A stretch of 64,000 nt of DNA from Diphasiastrum complanatum (taxonomy: Eukaryota > Streptophyta > Lycopodiopsida > Lycopodiales > Lycopodiaceae): assembly GCA_029204225.1 (NCBI GenBank), contig CM055104.1, forward strand, positions 49,745,399 through 49,809,398, read 5' to 3'. Positions 45,032 through 57,364 of this stretch are shown here, one piece after another. How positions within the stretch are numbered: position 1 is the stretch's first letter; every line of letters begins with the position of its first letter. The position numbers were made by a program, and so were the translations under genes. Below the pieces are notes generated by a model. The model did not search any database. It had not been told where the DNA came from and worked only from the letters and a program-made list of their open reading frames with translations.

Positions 45032-46080
45032 CTGCTAAGTGCCATTCAATATTGAAGTCTCCAACTCCTTGAACATTGAGAAATCCTCCATCCATATGGT
45101 CCTTGATGATCCTAGGGTAAGATGTCCTAGAGAATATCCATGATAATATCTCATGATCCTCCTTCAGAACCTATCCAAAGAATAAATCAGACTTAGTTAA
45201 ATAAGAATTAATATTATTCATTGAATCTAATATACTAATGAGGAAAAATACCTTAAAAGCTGCCAACAACCACCATATGTCATTTTCGGACTGGACACTG
45301 AATTTGAAATCTCCTTGATCCACTTTTTGTGATAGTGCACCATTCATGAGAGTTATACTAACCCTCTCCATATTCTGCCCTTTCACAATCTCTGAATCAT
45401 CTAACTTAAGTACTATGATTATTTTACCATTAACCTTTTCAAGGTTATATCATAGAATGTGATCATGTATCTTAGCAAGTGATTTAGATCAACAAAGAAG
45501 TTGTTTGATGAATTATAAGATATTAATCTTTCTTCAATTTCATACACCTCCTCAATATAAAATGGGTACCAATGATCTTATGCATTCCTATGTTTAATGT
45601 ATTCCTCTCTTTCTTCAGGTGATATGACCTTGGGATAGGGACTTTTCTAATTCAAACTTGCTTAAAAGCTTCTCTAATAAGTTGAAATATTGTTGCATAT
45701 GGTTATTTGCTAATACCTGCAAAATCACAAGCAGCCTGAACTATAGTCTTATCTAAATAAAATTGAATGTTCACCATCAAAGACTCTGTAATTTTGCACT
45801 TTACATTGGAACTTCTATTGTTCATCATGATATACTCAGTGGATTTGCCTATCAATATTGAACCCAACGTCTTTCCAATTGAAGCATTGTCCTTGATATT
45901 TGAGGAGCAACTAATGTAGATCTGCAAAAAAACCACATAGTTAGCAAAAAATCACCATAGCTAGAATATATCCATATGTCATTGATCAAGTAGCAAAAAT
46001 CAAAATATGCTTACTTCTAGTCAGATTGACTTCAAGGAGTCTGAAATCTTCTTTTTGTCTTTTCTATTGTAGAGAGTGAC
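45032..46080 (-). pseudogene. Gene Y: unrecognised multi-exon gene
   Basis: Minus-strand exons bounded by canonical plant splice sites: 45717-45921 (acceptor TTTTTTTGCAG, donor GCAG|GTATTAG), a middle exon ending at 45252 (AAG|GTATTT), and 45032-45170 (acceptor TTTGGATAG, donor CAG|GTGAGT). The intron between the last two is 81 bp. Protein words: KDNASIGKTLGSILIGKSTE, MVNIQFYLDKTIVQAACDFA, GKIIIVLKLDDSEIVKGQN, SENDIWWLLAAFK, EILSWIFSRTSYPRIIKDHM, GVGDFNIEWHLAG. An upstream exon near 46020-46080 (KDKKKISDSLKSI) has one stop. I do not know the family. Conserved-looking aromatic and charged positions suggest it was a real protein. Confidence 0.5.
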
Positions 46081-46199
46081 TACATCCTTGTGGTCATTCT
46101 GGAAAACCGGTTGGATATTTACCTTGTTGTTATGAATATCTTCATCCACTGTGGCTATAGCTTCGACTAGCAGGTCACTCTATCAAGTCACCTGATTGT

Positions 46200-46529
46200 A
46201 GTCAGACACTCATTAGTGGTATGGTTTCGAGTACAAATTGGACACCATATGTTTTCTCTTCTTGGATATTGTTGTTGGTTCTATTCTGGCATGGATGATG
46301 ATGTTGTAACAATACCTTGCAAAGCCTTCAGTTTCTGATCAAACTGGGTTGTAAGTTGTTTCATCTGTTGTTTGTGAAGTTTGGTAGTTTGCTCCATTAC
46401 CAGATCGTTTGACATATTGGAAGCATTGGAGATAGAAGAAACCGAAGGAGTTGGATTGTGAGCTGGTGTGTAACTGGTTCCAGTATCATCATCGAAGCTC
46501 TCATCCTCTTCCCTGATGGCATCTTCCAT
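46200..46529 (-). pseudogene. Possible gag-like frame with a Cys-His knuckle
   Basis: From ATG 46529 an acidic, Ser/Pro-rich region is followed by a short coiled coil (KLHKQQMKQLTTQFDQKLKA). Downstream, in another frame, comes WCPICTRNHTTNEC near 46230, which spaces as C-x2-C-x3-H-x4-C, one residue short of a standard gag knuckle. It may be the gag end of a gypsy element or the start of gene Y. Confidence 0.35.
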
Positions 46530-46720
46530 AGATTCCTAGAATGTGGTGTACAGCTCCCAGTTGGAGTTTAATCTTACTCCCACCCATCCTAACTGCCCTC
46601 CTTTTCTTCTAAGTAAATCAATCTCTCAAAGACATTGAAGTGATCGACGAGTGCTCCTGCAACCATACTCAAAGTCGAAGTCCCCGAAGTTGAAGTCATC
46701 GATGAGTACTAAAGATGGGA

Positions 46721-47241
46721 TGTCATGCCAAAACCAATTGTCAGGCAAGTCGAGTTAGCATACTACAGCTGTGAACTGTTTGTCGCAACAGTCTGCATTT
46801 TTCCTCGCAAATTCCAACATGTGAAAAAATACAAAAAACCTGACAAAGTTGTCTACTTCACTTTTGGGCCATTTTGGACACAAAAGTATTTTGCGAAAAA
46901 TGTGACACAAGTGCTAACTCGAGATTTCGGGCCATTCCAAAGAATATCGCATTTTTTCAAAAAATGCGACACTCTGCAAATTTACATGAGATTTTATGTA
47001 CAGACAGACTGTCTACGTCTTCATGCTCCAATAATAACTGACCTAATTGATCAATTAACCAGCTGTTAACGATCTTGTAATTATAAAGTTAGAATAACAT
47101 CCAGCATCTATATATATATGTAAGTGATTGGAGAAGCAGGAGGAAGTAGTTGTTGATACTTGAGATTGATACTAAGTCTACACAATAGAGATCAAACGAC
47201 CCAAAACAAGTCTTCACAATATTTGACTCCTCAGAGTTAGA

Positions 47242-47331
<90 letters not shown>

Positions 47332-47752
47332 CGAGCGAGAGAAATGTAGAACTATAGCAATTGATTTTTTTCTATAAGTAGAATCACACGCTTATCAACG
47401 CAATTGTTTTGTGATCTGATCATTGTAATCACAACACTGAATATACAGATTCTCTATTGTTCTATCTCATTGCATTCTTGTTGAATGTTAATTAATTCTC
47501 ACTTTTTTTGGAAAGTATCATAAACGAAGAATTTGCATGGTTGTCTCAAATGCCTAATCATTTTTTTTTTGCAATCTCTCTTTATGGTTGTCTACGACAC
47601 CTACACTGATACTCATTAATCAACACAATCAGAACTGCTCTATAACTCTGTTCTCTACGTAATCTAGATCCTTATCACAGTTATTATTGTTCATCATTTT
47701 TTCTTTTTCTCGTTCGTTGGTGTGAGTTGACATCATCACACCCAATAGACGG
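46721..47752 (+). mobile_element. Probable 5' LTR of copia M
   Basis: Begins TGTCATGCC and has A-family-like phrases (gcgacactctgcaaatttacatgag, gacagactgtct). It includes a TA then GA microsatellite and ends at the primer-binding site at 47753. The left boundary is inferred from style only. Confidence 0.45.
47247..47341. repeat. (TA)n(GA)n compound microsatellite
   Basis: About 32 TA units followed by GA units and gcgagcgaga. Confidence 0.97.
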
Positions 47753-47764
47753 TGGTATCAGAGC
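47753..47764 (+). other. Primer-binding site of copia M
   Basis: TGGTATCAGAGC. Confidence 0.85.
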
Positions 47765-47917
47765 TGATAAGCATACATCCACTATACGTTCCATCAGTGG
47801 TATCAAAGTAGGTCTTGGATTTACTAGAGTCTAGGATATAAAAGAAACCTAATACATTCTTGTCTTTCCATAGCTAGTTTATATTCTGTTTGTGTTCAAT
47901 CTCTGTTCATCAATCAT

Positions 47918-48330
47918 AATGGAAGGTTCAACCTCATAGATTCGCTTGATCAACAAGCTCAATGGAGATGATTTCCACATGTGAAAATTCAAGATGAAAA
48001 TGATCTTGATCAAAAAGGAGTTATAAGGATACGTAAACAGTTCAATAGCCAGACATGCGAAACTTGAACTACTCCCAACATGGGAAGCAAAGGATGGCAA
48101 AGCTCTTGCCATTGTATCCTTGAATATGAAAGACACTCAGATTGCTCATGCATCAAACAATAACACCTCCAAAGAAGCGTGAGATATCTTAACAAGTATC
48201 TATGAGACTTTAGATGTGTCGACTCGTCTCTTCCTGAGAAAGAAGGTCCTTACACTCAAAATGAGTGAAGGCACCTCAATCAGTGACCATTTGAACGAGT
48301 TCAAGCAGTTGCTGAATCAGCATTCTTAAC
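47918..48330 (+). pseudogene. Copia M gag fragment
   Basis: ATG 47918, then INKLNGDDFHM, LPTWEAKDGKALAIVSLNMK, TSIYETLDVSTRLFLRKKVL and SEGTSISDHLNEFKQLLNQ, typical copia gag, with at least four in-frame stops. It breaks off at 48330, where the CCTTTAA-rich repeat starts. Confidence 0.8.
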
Positions 48331-48339
48331 AGTTCAAGC

Positions 48340-48960
48340 CCTAAGAATATGTCCATAAATGCTTAAGGAAACTACCTTTGATTGGCAATGGCCATGCTTT
48401 TAAAAATTTAGAACATGGCCTTAATTAAGACACTTCGGTATGTGGCTCATAAAAGCATTGCCTTTAAGATAAAGGGACTTGTTTTCAGATCCTTAAGGGC
48501 ACACCCCTTGGCTTCAATGAACATTGCCCTTAAATGGTAGGAAACGGCCCTTAAAAGTGCAAGGATATAGCCTCTAATCACTTAAGTACATTGCTTTCAA
48601 AGGGTATTGCTCGTAACATCTAGAGACATGTCTTTTAACATTTAAAAGGGCTATCTTTAATTATTTACGGGCATCAATACTTAAAGGTACTTCTTTTGAA
48701 GGACATGACCTTTAAAAAACTGAGGACATACCTTTAAATGTCAACCATGGGATCTTTAAATCCTTAAGGATATCTCTGTCACCCATAAGGCTCATTGTCT
48801 TGGAAAGATATTATCCTTATAGCCTAAGGAGATGTTTTTAAATGTTCAAGGATACCGCTTTGATTGGTTAGGACCATGCCTTAAAAATATTCATGGGGAT
48901 TACCTATCAACCCTTAAGGATGGCTTTTCAAAATTAAGGACGCATCTTAAATGATTAAGG
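48340..48960. repeat. Degenerate CCTTTAA/TTAAGG satellite-like region
   Basis: About 620 bp in which ccttaa, cctttaa, ttaagg and ttaaagg recur every 15 to 40 bp, often as near-palindromes, linked by gacat and attgc words (for example aaggacatgacctttaaa near 48698). Units are irregular and diverged. No ORF. It lies between copia M gag and unassigned DNA. Confidence 0.6.
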
Positions 48961-49069
48961 AGGTGCTTGTCGAAAGCTACGGTGCCCATAAAGCCCAGTT
49001 CCCCACATGTCCGAATAGAGGGTTTCGGGCTCTAAGGTGCCCATGAATTGGACGATGTCCGTATCTTTC

Positions 49070-49072
<3 letters not shown>

Positions 49073-49108
<36 letters not shown>
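49073..49108. repeat. (GT)n microsatellite
   Basis: Eighteen GT units. Confidence 0.97.
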
Positions 49109-49111
<3 letters not shown>

Positions 49112-49988
49112 AGGTGAATATTTGCAAGGGGCTTGATTTTCTCTAGTGTCTTTTAACGACATTGGCTTAGTATCATTAGAAAAGATTTGAGCTTGAAAGG
49201 GGGCTTTGGGGCCTATAAAGATACACGAGCTAAAGGATGAGCATAAATAATGCTTACCCAACCCAATTCTAAAAGTGATGTTAAAGAATTTGGGCATCAT
49301 TCTTTGCAATAAATTGATACAATCAATCTAAAAGTTTACCTTCAATAGAATAATCTTTATGGGCAGGTTTTTTTATGACTTATGCAAAGGAAGGTAGATT
49401 TTTTTGGATGGATTTTTTTTGGAGTCTAAAATGCATTTCCATTTTAGCTCAAAATTTTTCATGTGAATGAGTACCTCTATTTCTTGAACGATTCTGCTAG
49501 AATTTTCAGATTCTTTTATCTGCTGATTTGGTGCGAAATCACCAACCATTAGGTTATAAGCAGTTAGCTTGATTGAAAATTTGGTTGTTAGCATAAATAT
49601 GTGTGCATCTACTTTAAGTTAGATGAAGTATGAAACTGCCTCACTTCAAATGAGATTAAAAGGTGGATATTAACCTGCTGATCCTTGTGGATCCACTTCA
49701 GGTTGAAAATAACTCAATCAAAGCTGGTGCTAGTATGGCGTAGCCTTTAACCAACCTCCTCGTATAATTATTCGAAAGACGAGATGGAGGTTTGCTTAAG
49801 GATTCATGAACTTCCAATATCAGTTCTCTAGATCTGAACGGAACCCAAGTCTATTAACAGTATTTATAATAAATCTCAGCCTGGAGAGATAATCTCGTAT
49901 AATATACGAATCATGGATTTATGTGAGTCATCTATGTAATAAATTATAAGACTTGGACCAATATAATCAACTGAAAGCCCACAAGCAA
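49109..49988. other. Intergenic, 3' of phytocyanin gene
   Basis: No coding sequence recognised; includes the probable 3' UTR and terminator of the minus-strand gene ending at 49989. Confidence 0.5.
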
Positions 49989-50658
49989 TCAGACTAAATC
50001 GGTGGAATTATCTGGTTTGCAAGGAACAAATGGAATCCAGGATCTGAGTATAGGCATCACCAAAAGCTTCATTGGCCCATTTCTACAGTGGAAACCCTCG
50101 CCTGCGTCACATGCGAAAAAGTATGGCCTGAGCTCTGACAGGATAAACTCAAAGCCTCCCTCTCCTTGAGAGCTGTCAGCTACTTCGTAGGAATCGCTGA
50201 AATCGCAGTTTAGAAAGTGCTCAAAGTCTCTGAGCAAGTGCACGTTGTGGTAAATTGTAAAGTTTCCCAAAGAGCTATTTTTGTAGTAGAATCCTGCCAT
50301 CGAAGATAACATCATCATCTATTGTCAGAGAGCTACTTCAGAAGTAATATCAATTCATAACTAATTCAAGTTTCAGGAAGCAGTATTGCTGAGACTTTTG
50401 AGGATGCATATGTGTGAATGATGCTGATAAGTACTGTAAACAGCTAATTGAGTTGGGAGATTTACCGAGGGAATCGCCCACGTAGAAAGGTGCTGTATTC
50501 ATTGCCCACTCTGTGTAGTTGACTCCATACTTCCAACCAAATTCTCCTCCAACTTTGATCTCTGTCAAGGGTAAGCTGCCATGGCTGATAGAAGCAAGTG
50601 CCAGCAGCACAATGGTCAGGAGCAACAACAATTTTTTGCTCGTAGACAGTACCGCCAT
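49989..50658 (-). CDS. Phytocyanin (plantacyanin/uclacyanin-like blue copper protein), two exons
   Basis: Exon 1 50658-50466, intron 50465-50294 (172 bp, GTAAAT...GGCAG), exon 2 50293-49989. The frame is intact, 165 residues with no stops. Residues 1-27 are a signal peptide (LLLLLTIVLLALASISHG). Then VGGEFGWKYGVNYTEWAM, FYVGDSLGFYY and YHNVHLL with the first copper His. A Cys follows at LNCDFSD. FFACDAGEGFHCRNGPMKLL supplies the copper Cys, second His and Met, giving an H-C-H-M type 1 site; the two extra Cys can form the usual disulphide. The single intron after the GDSL/V position is the family's normal place. Met as axial ligand excludes stellacyanin. The C-tail is short, with no clear GPI signal. 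Expected to be secreted; electron-carrier role inferred from the family. Confidence 0.92.
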
Positions 50659-50663
50659 CAGTA

Positions 50664-50664
50664 C

Positions 50665-50698
<34 letters not shown>

Positions 50699-50732
50699 GG
50701 GGGGGGGGGGGGGGGGGGGATATATATATATA
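50664..50732. repeat. Compound microsatellite (GT)n(GA)n(G)n(AT)n in the phytocyanin leader/promoter
   Basis: On the gene strand, reading toward the start: (AT)n, C23, (CT)n, (AC)n, ending about 6 bp from the ATG at 50658. The AT stretch at 50720-50732 could supply a TATA box, in which case the pyrimidine tract is the 5' UTR. Confidence 0.95.
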
Positions 50733-50955
50733 CTAATATAATCTGTACCGATATATCAAGTATTATGGATGGAGACTCGCAAAGGCCATTATGCCAGGTT
50801 CAGCTTTTTAAAAGAAGTTTGGCCTCGCTTAAATTTTTTTGAAAATCCTTACCGAGCAGAATGGCTTTTGTCCGGCTCCTTCCATTGCGTAATGGAGAAG
50901 CACATTACGAAGCATAATAGGCAGGTTTTGACTTTGACTAATCACCACAAAATGT

Positions 50956-50965
50956 GCCACGTGGC
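50956..50965. promoter_or_regulatory. G-box palindrome upstream of phytocyanin
   Basis: GCCACGTGGC, a perfect 10-bp palindrome with the CACGTG core bound by plant bZIP/bHLH factors, about 300 bp upstream of the phytocyanin start. Confidence 0.5.
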
Positions 50966-51239
50966 AGCTGTACGGAATCCGTACGGACGGGCACAGATAG
51001 GCAGAAAAAAAAAACAACCAGAATCTGCCTTTGAAAAAAAACGCATGCATTTTCTGCTTTTTAATTTATTTGAAAATGGGCATAATATGCAACAGGTATC
51101 CGTTACCTATATGTTTATTTATTTATGAAGGGATAAAAAAATTACGGGGCGTTTTTAGCTTTATCGTGATCATCACAATGACAATGAATTACTATGATGA
51201 TTCACTAAAAGCTGAGGTGTCAGTCAAAGGTGAGTTTCA

Positions 51240-54200
51240 GCATTAAAATAAATTTTTTTTAATCTTTTACTTCTTTTGAAATGCGGGATATGTTTGTTTT
51301 TTTTCGCAAATGCAATGCCCTACATAACGGAAAACTTTTTGTGATATACAAAATTTTGCTTATTTCATCAATATACATTTATTTGGCCCAAGGCATAATT
51401 ATGTGTTCAAAATTGTCAATAAATTTATGGGCAAGTCTAACAAAATCAAGATAAATGACTCGAAATTAAGAGACCACTTAAGTGACAAGCATATCTTTGA
51501 AGCTTTGGTCAATAGCCTCGTCTCTCATGCGTACTCTTAGTTATTATAGAGGCATGCGATGCTTTATCTTTGTCTCTCATGGTTTGCTCGTGACTCTAGA
51601 AGCTATATTTAATGTGGCATATTATAATCTTGTGGTAATTGATCCATCCCATCATTGTTTGTGAATGCTTGACCCAATCAATTTATGATAGGTTGCTCTG
51701 CTCCACATGTGATCCATTTGCAATAGGCCTTACTCAGAAGAAAATTCATGCACCTCCTCATGTCTACTTCTCCCAATAAGAAAGTGGTCTTTCTAACTTT
51801 GAGGAAATAGAGATAAAAATTGTTTAAAAGTTTGTATATGAAAAATGAGAGGTAAACATTTGATCTTTGAAGCCAATGATGTCACTTCTCTTCGGTTGTT
51901 GTTTTTAAGCAAACATTTGTCATAGATTATTTGATCATGCTTTAATGTTTCTCCTATATGAATTCAATTGCAAGTTTGCTCCTTTCATCCGTTCAATAAC
52001 CAAAGTTAATACAAGGTATAGGTAGTCTCTTGTAACATCAAACTCTTTATAATTGTGCCACAATTTTTTTTGTATTTTGTACTGATTCTTCTAGGTTCAA
52101 TGGGTTTGCCTTTGACCTTTGCCTTTAACCTAAGCTTATGCACACACAAAATTGGTTATTTCAAGCTTGCTACGTAGATGATGAATTCAAGAGTTCCATA
52201 CCAATCAACCAATTATCCTACCTTCTAGAGACAATTATTATTTCACAATTTCAACCATATATTTAGCTTTTGGATTTCAAAAAGCTCATTGTCTTGTGCA
52301 AAGAGGTTATATCTAGGGGAAATATAGGGTTCAATAGTAAGCAAAGTTTATTTAATCAAAAGATAGTTGTGGGCTAGATCATTTTTGAATGCAAAGTTGT
52401 GGCCATGGGCTAGATAACATTTTCATGTTCATGATTGGTGTACATAAGAAAATTGTAGAGACCATCATTTGGACAATCATGGTTAGGGACTCAGCCCAGA
52501 TATCAAGCCTATCCACTTGAAGAAACCATTGTTACAAATTAGCAAATTAGTGCAATGATTTGAAAAAATTGTCAAAAATTTGGGAGAGGTGATGGCACAA
52601 TTCATGGGCCCCAATTGAGGGTGTGACTAGGGTAGAGTTAGGGTTAGGCATGTGCTACGGAACCCTATTATCATATCTAAGATGGTGAAGTTTATGATAT
52701 AGATCAAAACAACCTACATTTTGATGAGAGAACTCAAGTGCTTACATCTGTTGGAGCTTCCAATACATATTGTAAGCTTGTAACTAAAGCATTGTTTTTA
52801 AAAAACAATTGATGATTGATCAAATTCATTTTCATTTGATTTTTGTCTTGAAAATTTTGAGTCAAATCCACAATGGTTTTTATAGGAATATCAAGCACCT
52901 TCTTGAGCTCTTGTCTACTGAAACTAGAATTTGACTAGGATTGGAAATTGAGTTTTTAATGCTTCTTGTGAAACCTCAATTCCTTAGAGATCTGTGATGA
53001 ATGTTTAAATATAATCATTTCTCTATTTCAACATAATATCAGAGCCCAATGGGGGTCCTTTTTCTATGCTCACTCGATTGCGGCGTTGGTGGAACTGAGT
53101 GTGCAAGCCATGCACAAATTATGTTGAATCAAGCAAGGGGTATAGAATCTTGATTGCTTCCACTAATAAGATATTTTTGTCTCGTGGTGTATTCATAAAG
53201 CACAATAAAAAATTTGCTATTGTCATGTGCTAGCATGTAGAAATCTATAAATGAAAAAGTGCTTATTGATCCTTTCAATTGAAAATAGTCATTGATGTGA
53301 CTATAATAATGCATTCAAATGTCAATGAAAATGACACTAATGACTAGTATATTGATCATAGTCTTAGAAGAGCATGAATAAACAATAAATCAGTATCATT
53401 TAAAGGCTCAACCATATTCATGAATAAGTTTGGAGATGAATCTTATTAGTTGATGCTCAATAAGCACATCTTTCTTTAATTATAAAGTAAATCCTTCTAC
53501 ATATGTAGAAAGATGTCTATGCCAACTTTGTGAAAAAAAAAATCTGATTTACCCTATCCTCTATGAGATAGGGCCAAAAAGTACAAATTTGAAATTTAAA
53601 GCAAATATTTTGTCAAAATTAATAGTGTGGAATATTTATAATATGCAAAGTCAAAAGTGGATGCATACAAATGAAACACCAGTTATCAAGATGATGATAG
53701 ACTATATCTTGATTATATCCATATTTCAATAAATATGCCCTACTTTAAGCACTATGAAAATCCCAGATTTTCCACTAGTAGAGTGCCTTTCATTTTCATG
53801 GATTAAGGTTGGCTAACGATAACAACTATATATTGTGAGCTTGAAGTGAAATGACATATAGAAGAGCACGTAATAAGCCACACAAGTATACATTCATGTA
53901 GATGTCTCTTTTATGAATGCTTAGTAAAATATGGATCTCAACTTACATCATATTGAAGAGTAAAATTGTTTACCATTGCATGCTTAATACATTCAAATCC
54001 CCAACAAACCATGTATATCTATTCCTTATTCATAATGGTTTTTGCAAGATTTGAAAGTGTAGTGAATCATTGCAAGAGATTTGAACATGGCTCTTCATTT
54101 TAACATATGCACGCATCATTCAAACATGAATACCATCAAGCTCAACTTGTGTATTTTAATATTTATATATGTTGTTTATATTTTAAAGATACATTAGACT

Positions 54201-55200
54201 ATATAGTCAAGATAAGCCTTTGAAGTATAAAGTCTAAATATTCCGATTATTAGTGGAACCTCAAATTCATATACTTTTGGCAAAAGGTGTTCACAACTAG
54301 GCAAATGATGTTATAGATGTGAAATGTGGTAAGATCAAGTATTATTTTCCTTGCATATCATTTTGAATGATATTCAAGGCCCAAATCATATGTTTCATGT
54401 TTTCTCCTCATGTATGTCATCATTTACATGTTTGACGTTGATCAATGTATTTTTGGCACATTCTAGCTTATCGGTGCAAAATTAAGTCAAAAAGAAAGAT
54501 TCGGAAAAAAAAAAATTACCATTTAGCTCAATTACTGGGAATTTGTAATTTGTAAAGACAAATTGCCCCTAAGTAATAAAGACTTTCCCAGCTTCAAAGC
54601 CCAAATAGACTTTGATGATATAGAATTATCAATGATCAATATTCTTTTAGGATATTGTATGAATTTATTACTTCAATGATTTGAGTAACAGACATTGATA
54701 CTCGTAGAACTAAGAATCTTCTATGAACCATGTTTGATGGTATTATGAACAATGATCTTTCTTTGAAGGGATGTGTAGGTACTCACGAACATACCTAAAG
54801 AATCAGAGCAAGAATAAGAAGCCCTATGGGCTTAAGGACTGACCTCTCTTTGAGGGTATGTGCAAGTACTCGAGAAAGTGCCAGAAGAACAAGAATCGAA
54901 ACAAGAAGCTTTCTAAGCTTATAGACAGCATAAAGAAGGCCTTTTGATAAAGTCTATAAAGAAGATTTATTACTAAGTCTATGATGAAGGCTCAATGGAG
55001 TACATAAAGAACAGGATAAGGCCTAGGGTCGAATCACCCTAGTGACTTTTTCTACCATGATTGAGGATGGGCAACCTCTAGAAAAAAGGGCCTAGGAATT
55101 GATGGACATTATGCAAAAACAAGATGTACATATACCTTGGCTCTTCCTTAGGAAGATTGCACTTGGGTGAATTCCCAAGTTGTAACCATGTAAAATTATA
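51240..55200. other. Long AT-rich region with no recognisable gene
   Basis: No frame with recognisable motifs on either strand. Only a possible primer-binding site at 53035 stands out. Near 54770-55010 purine-rich text (agaataagaagcc, gataaagtctataaagaag) could be LTR leader sequence, but boundaries are not visible. Confidence 0.5.
53035..53046 (+). other. Degenerate copia primer-binding site
   Basis: taATATCAGAGC preceded by ttctctatttcaaca, as at a copia LTR end. The following sequence has no gag, so this is a very old or truncated relic. Confidence 0.4.
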
Positions 55201-55849
<649 letters not shown>

Positions 55850-55955
55850 TGTAAGAATGGTTGATCAGTACAATTGCATGTCAGGCTATCTGTGGCCTAT
55901 TGTCCTTGCATGTCAGATTTAGAGCTTGCATGTCATGCCATCTATGGCCTACTGT

Positions 55956-55958
55956 CCA
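55956..55958. repeat. TSD of the CACTA element, left copy (CCA)
   Basis: CCA before CACAATAAC at 55959; CCA also follows the right end at 60561-60563. Removing the element joins ggcctactgt-cca-tgcacgtcagatctagag, which matches the flanking repeat text (ggcctattgtccatgcatgtcagatct). Confidence 0.75.
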
Positions 55959-56339
55959 CACAATAACATATCGCGCAGATTCCGACGTGGGCGTCCGACA
56001 TATAATCGAAAATTTCATAATGTATCACAATCCGACACGTCGAAATACGACATCCCAGCAAAAAATCCGAAAATCAGAGTTTGGCGATTGGGAAAGATGG
56101 GCGACAACCAATTTTTGAAAGGCACATCGGAATCCGACATGTTAGATTCTGACATTCAAACGTGGATATAACCTGGCGTAGTTTTTCCAAAAAAAAAAAT
56201 ACATGCTATTAGTATTATTTAGGATAGTTTGGTAATAATATATTATTAGATTTGTAATTTGTGAGAGAGAAAGAGAGAGAAGAGGTGGAGTGTAGATGTA
56301 TGCTTGAAGATATTGAAAGATTTTGGAAAAATAAAGTTG

Positions 56340-56580
56340 AGAGAGAGAGAGAGAGAGAGAGAGTGTGTGTGTGTGTGTTTTATAATAGATTGTGATAGTG
56401 TTTATAATAGATTGATTCTTGATAGTGTTTATAATAGATTGTTAGAATTATTTAAGATAGTATATGTGTGTGTGTGTTTAACATTTTGCATTGATTTAGA
56501 ATTTAAGATTATAAATAAATACATAGTCTATGGTAGTAATAGATTGTTAGATTTATATTTATTTAGGACTAAGAATGATA

Positions 56581-56658
<78 letters not shown>

Positions 56659-56829
56659 AGAAGAAGAAGAAGAAGTGTGTATATTGTGTCTTGCATTTTA
56701 AATTTAAGATGAGAGAGAGAGAGAGAGAGAGAGAGTGATTTGATTAAGATTTAGGGTAGTAGATGAATAGATTGTGTGTGTGTGTGTGGTGTGTTTGTGT
56801 TTAACATTTTGCATTGATTTAAAATTTAA

Positions 56830-56927
<98 letters not shown>

Positions 56928-57158
56928 GTATTATGCATTAGTTTAGGGTATTTAAGAGTGATAGATAAATAAATAGTGTTTGATAGAAAATTATAAATAT
57001 TGTTTATAATAGATTGTTATAATTATTTAAGATAGTGTATGTGTGTGTTTGAGAGGATGTGTATGTGTTTTGAATTTTGCATTGATCTATAATTTAGGTT
57101 AATAGACAAATAGATATAGATAGTGTTGGGTAGTAATAGATTGTTAAATTTATAATGT

Positions 57159-57254
<96 letters not shown>

Positions 57255-57257
57255 AAG

Positions 57258-57327
<70 letters not shown>

Positions 57328-57330
57328 AAC
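56340..57330. repeat. Block of GA and GT microsatellites with a repeated AT-rich spacer
   Basis: At least five units combine (GA)n and/or (GT)n with the spacer ttaacattttgcattgattta and (a/g)aatttaagat (near 56478, 56690, 56800, 57072 and 57327). Longest pure tracts: GA at 56584-56655, GT at 56871-56926, GT at 57157-57231 and GT at 57258-57326. A gaagaagaagaa stretch follows the first long GA tract. Confidence 0.95.
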
Positions 57331-57364
57331 ATTTTGCATTGATTTAAAATTTAAGATTATGAGA

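Noticed and set aside
50829-51128. Frames on both strands upstream of the phytocyanin gene
   Set aside because: No motif, overlap each other, and lie in its likely promoter region.
57094-57342. Thr-His and Cys-Val repeat frames on both strands
   Set aside because: Artefact of GT/GA microsatellites in the CACTA element.
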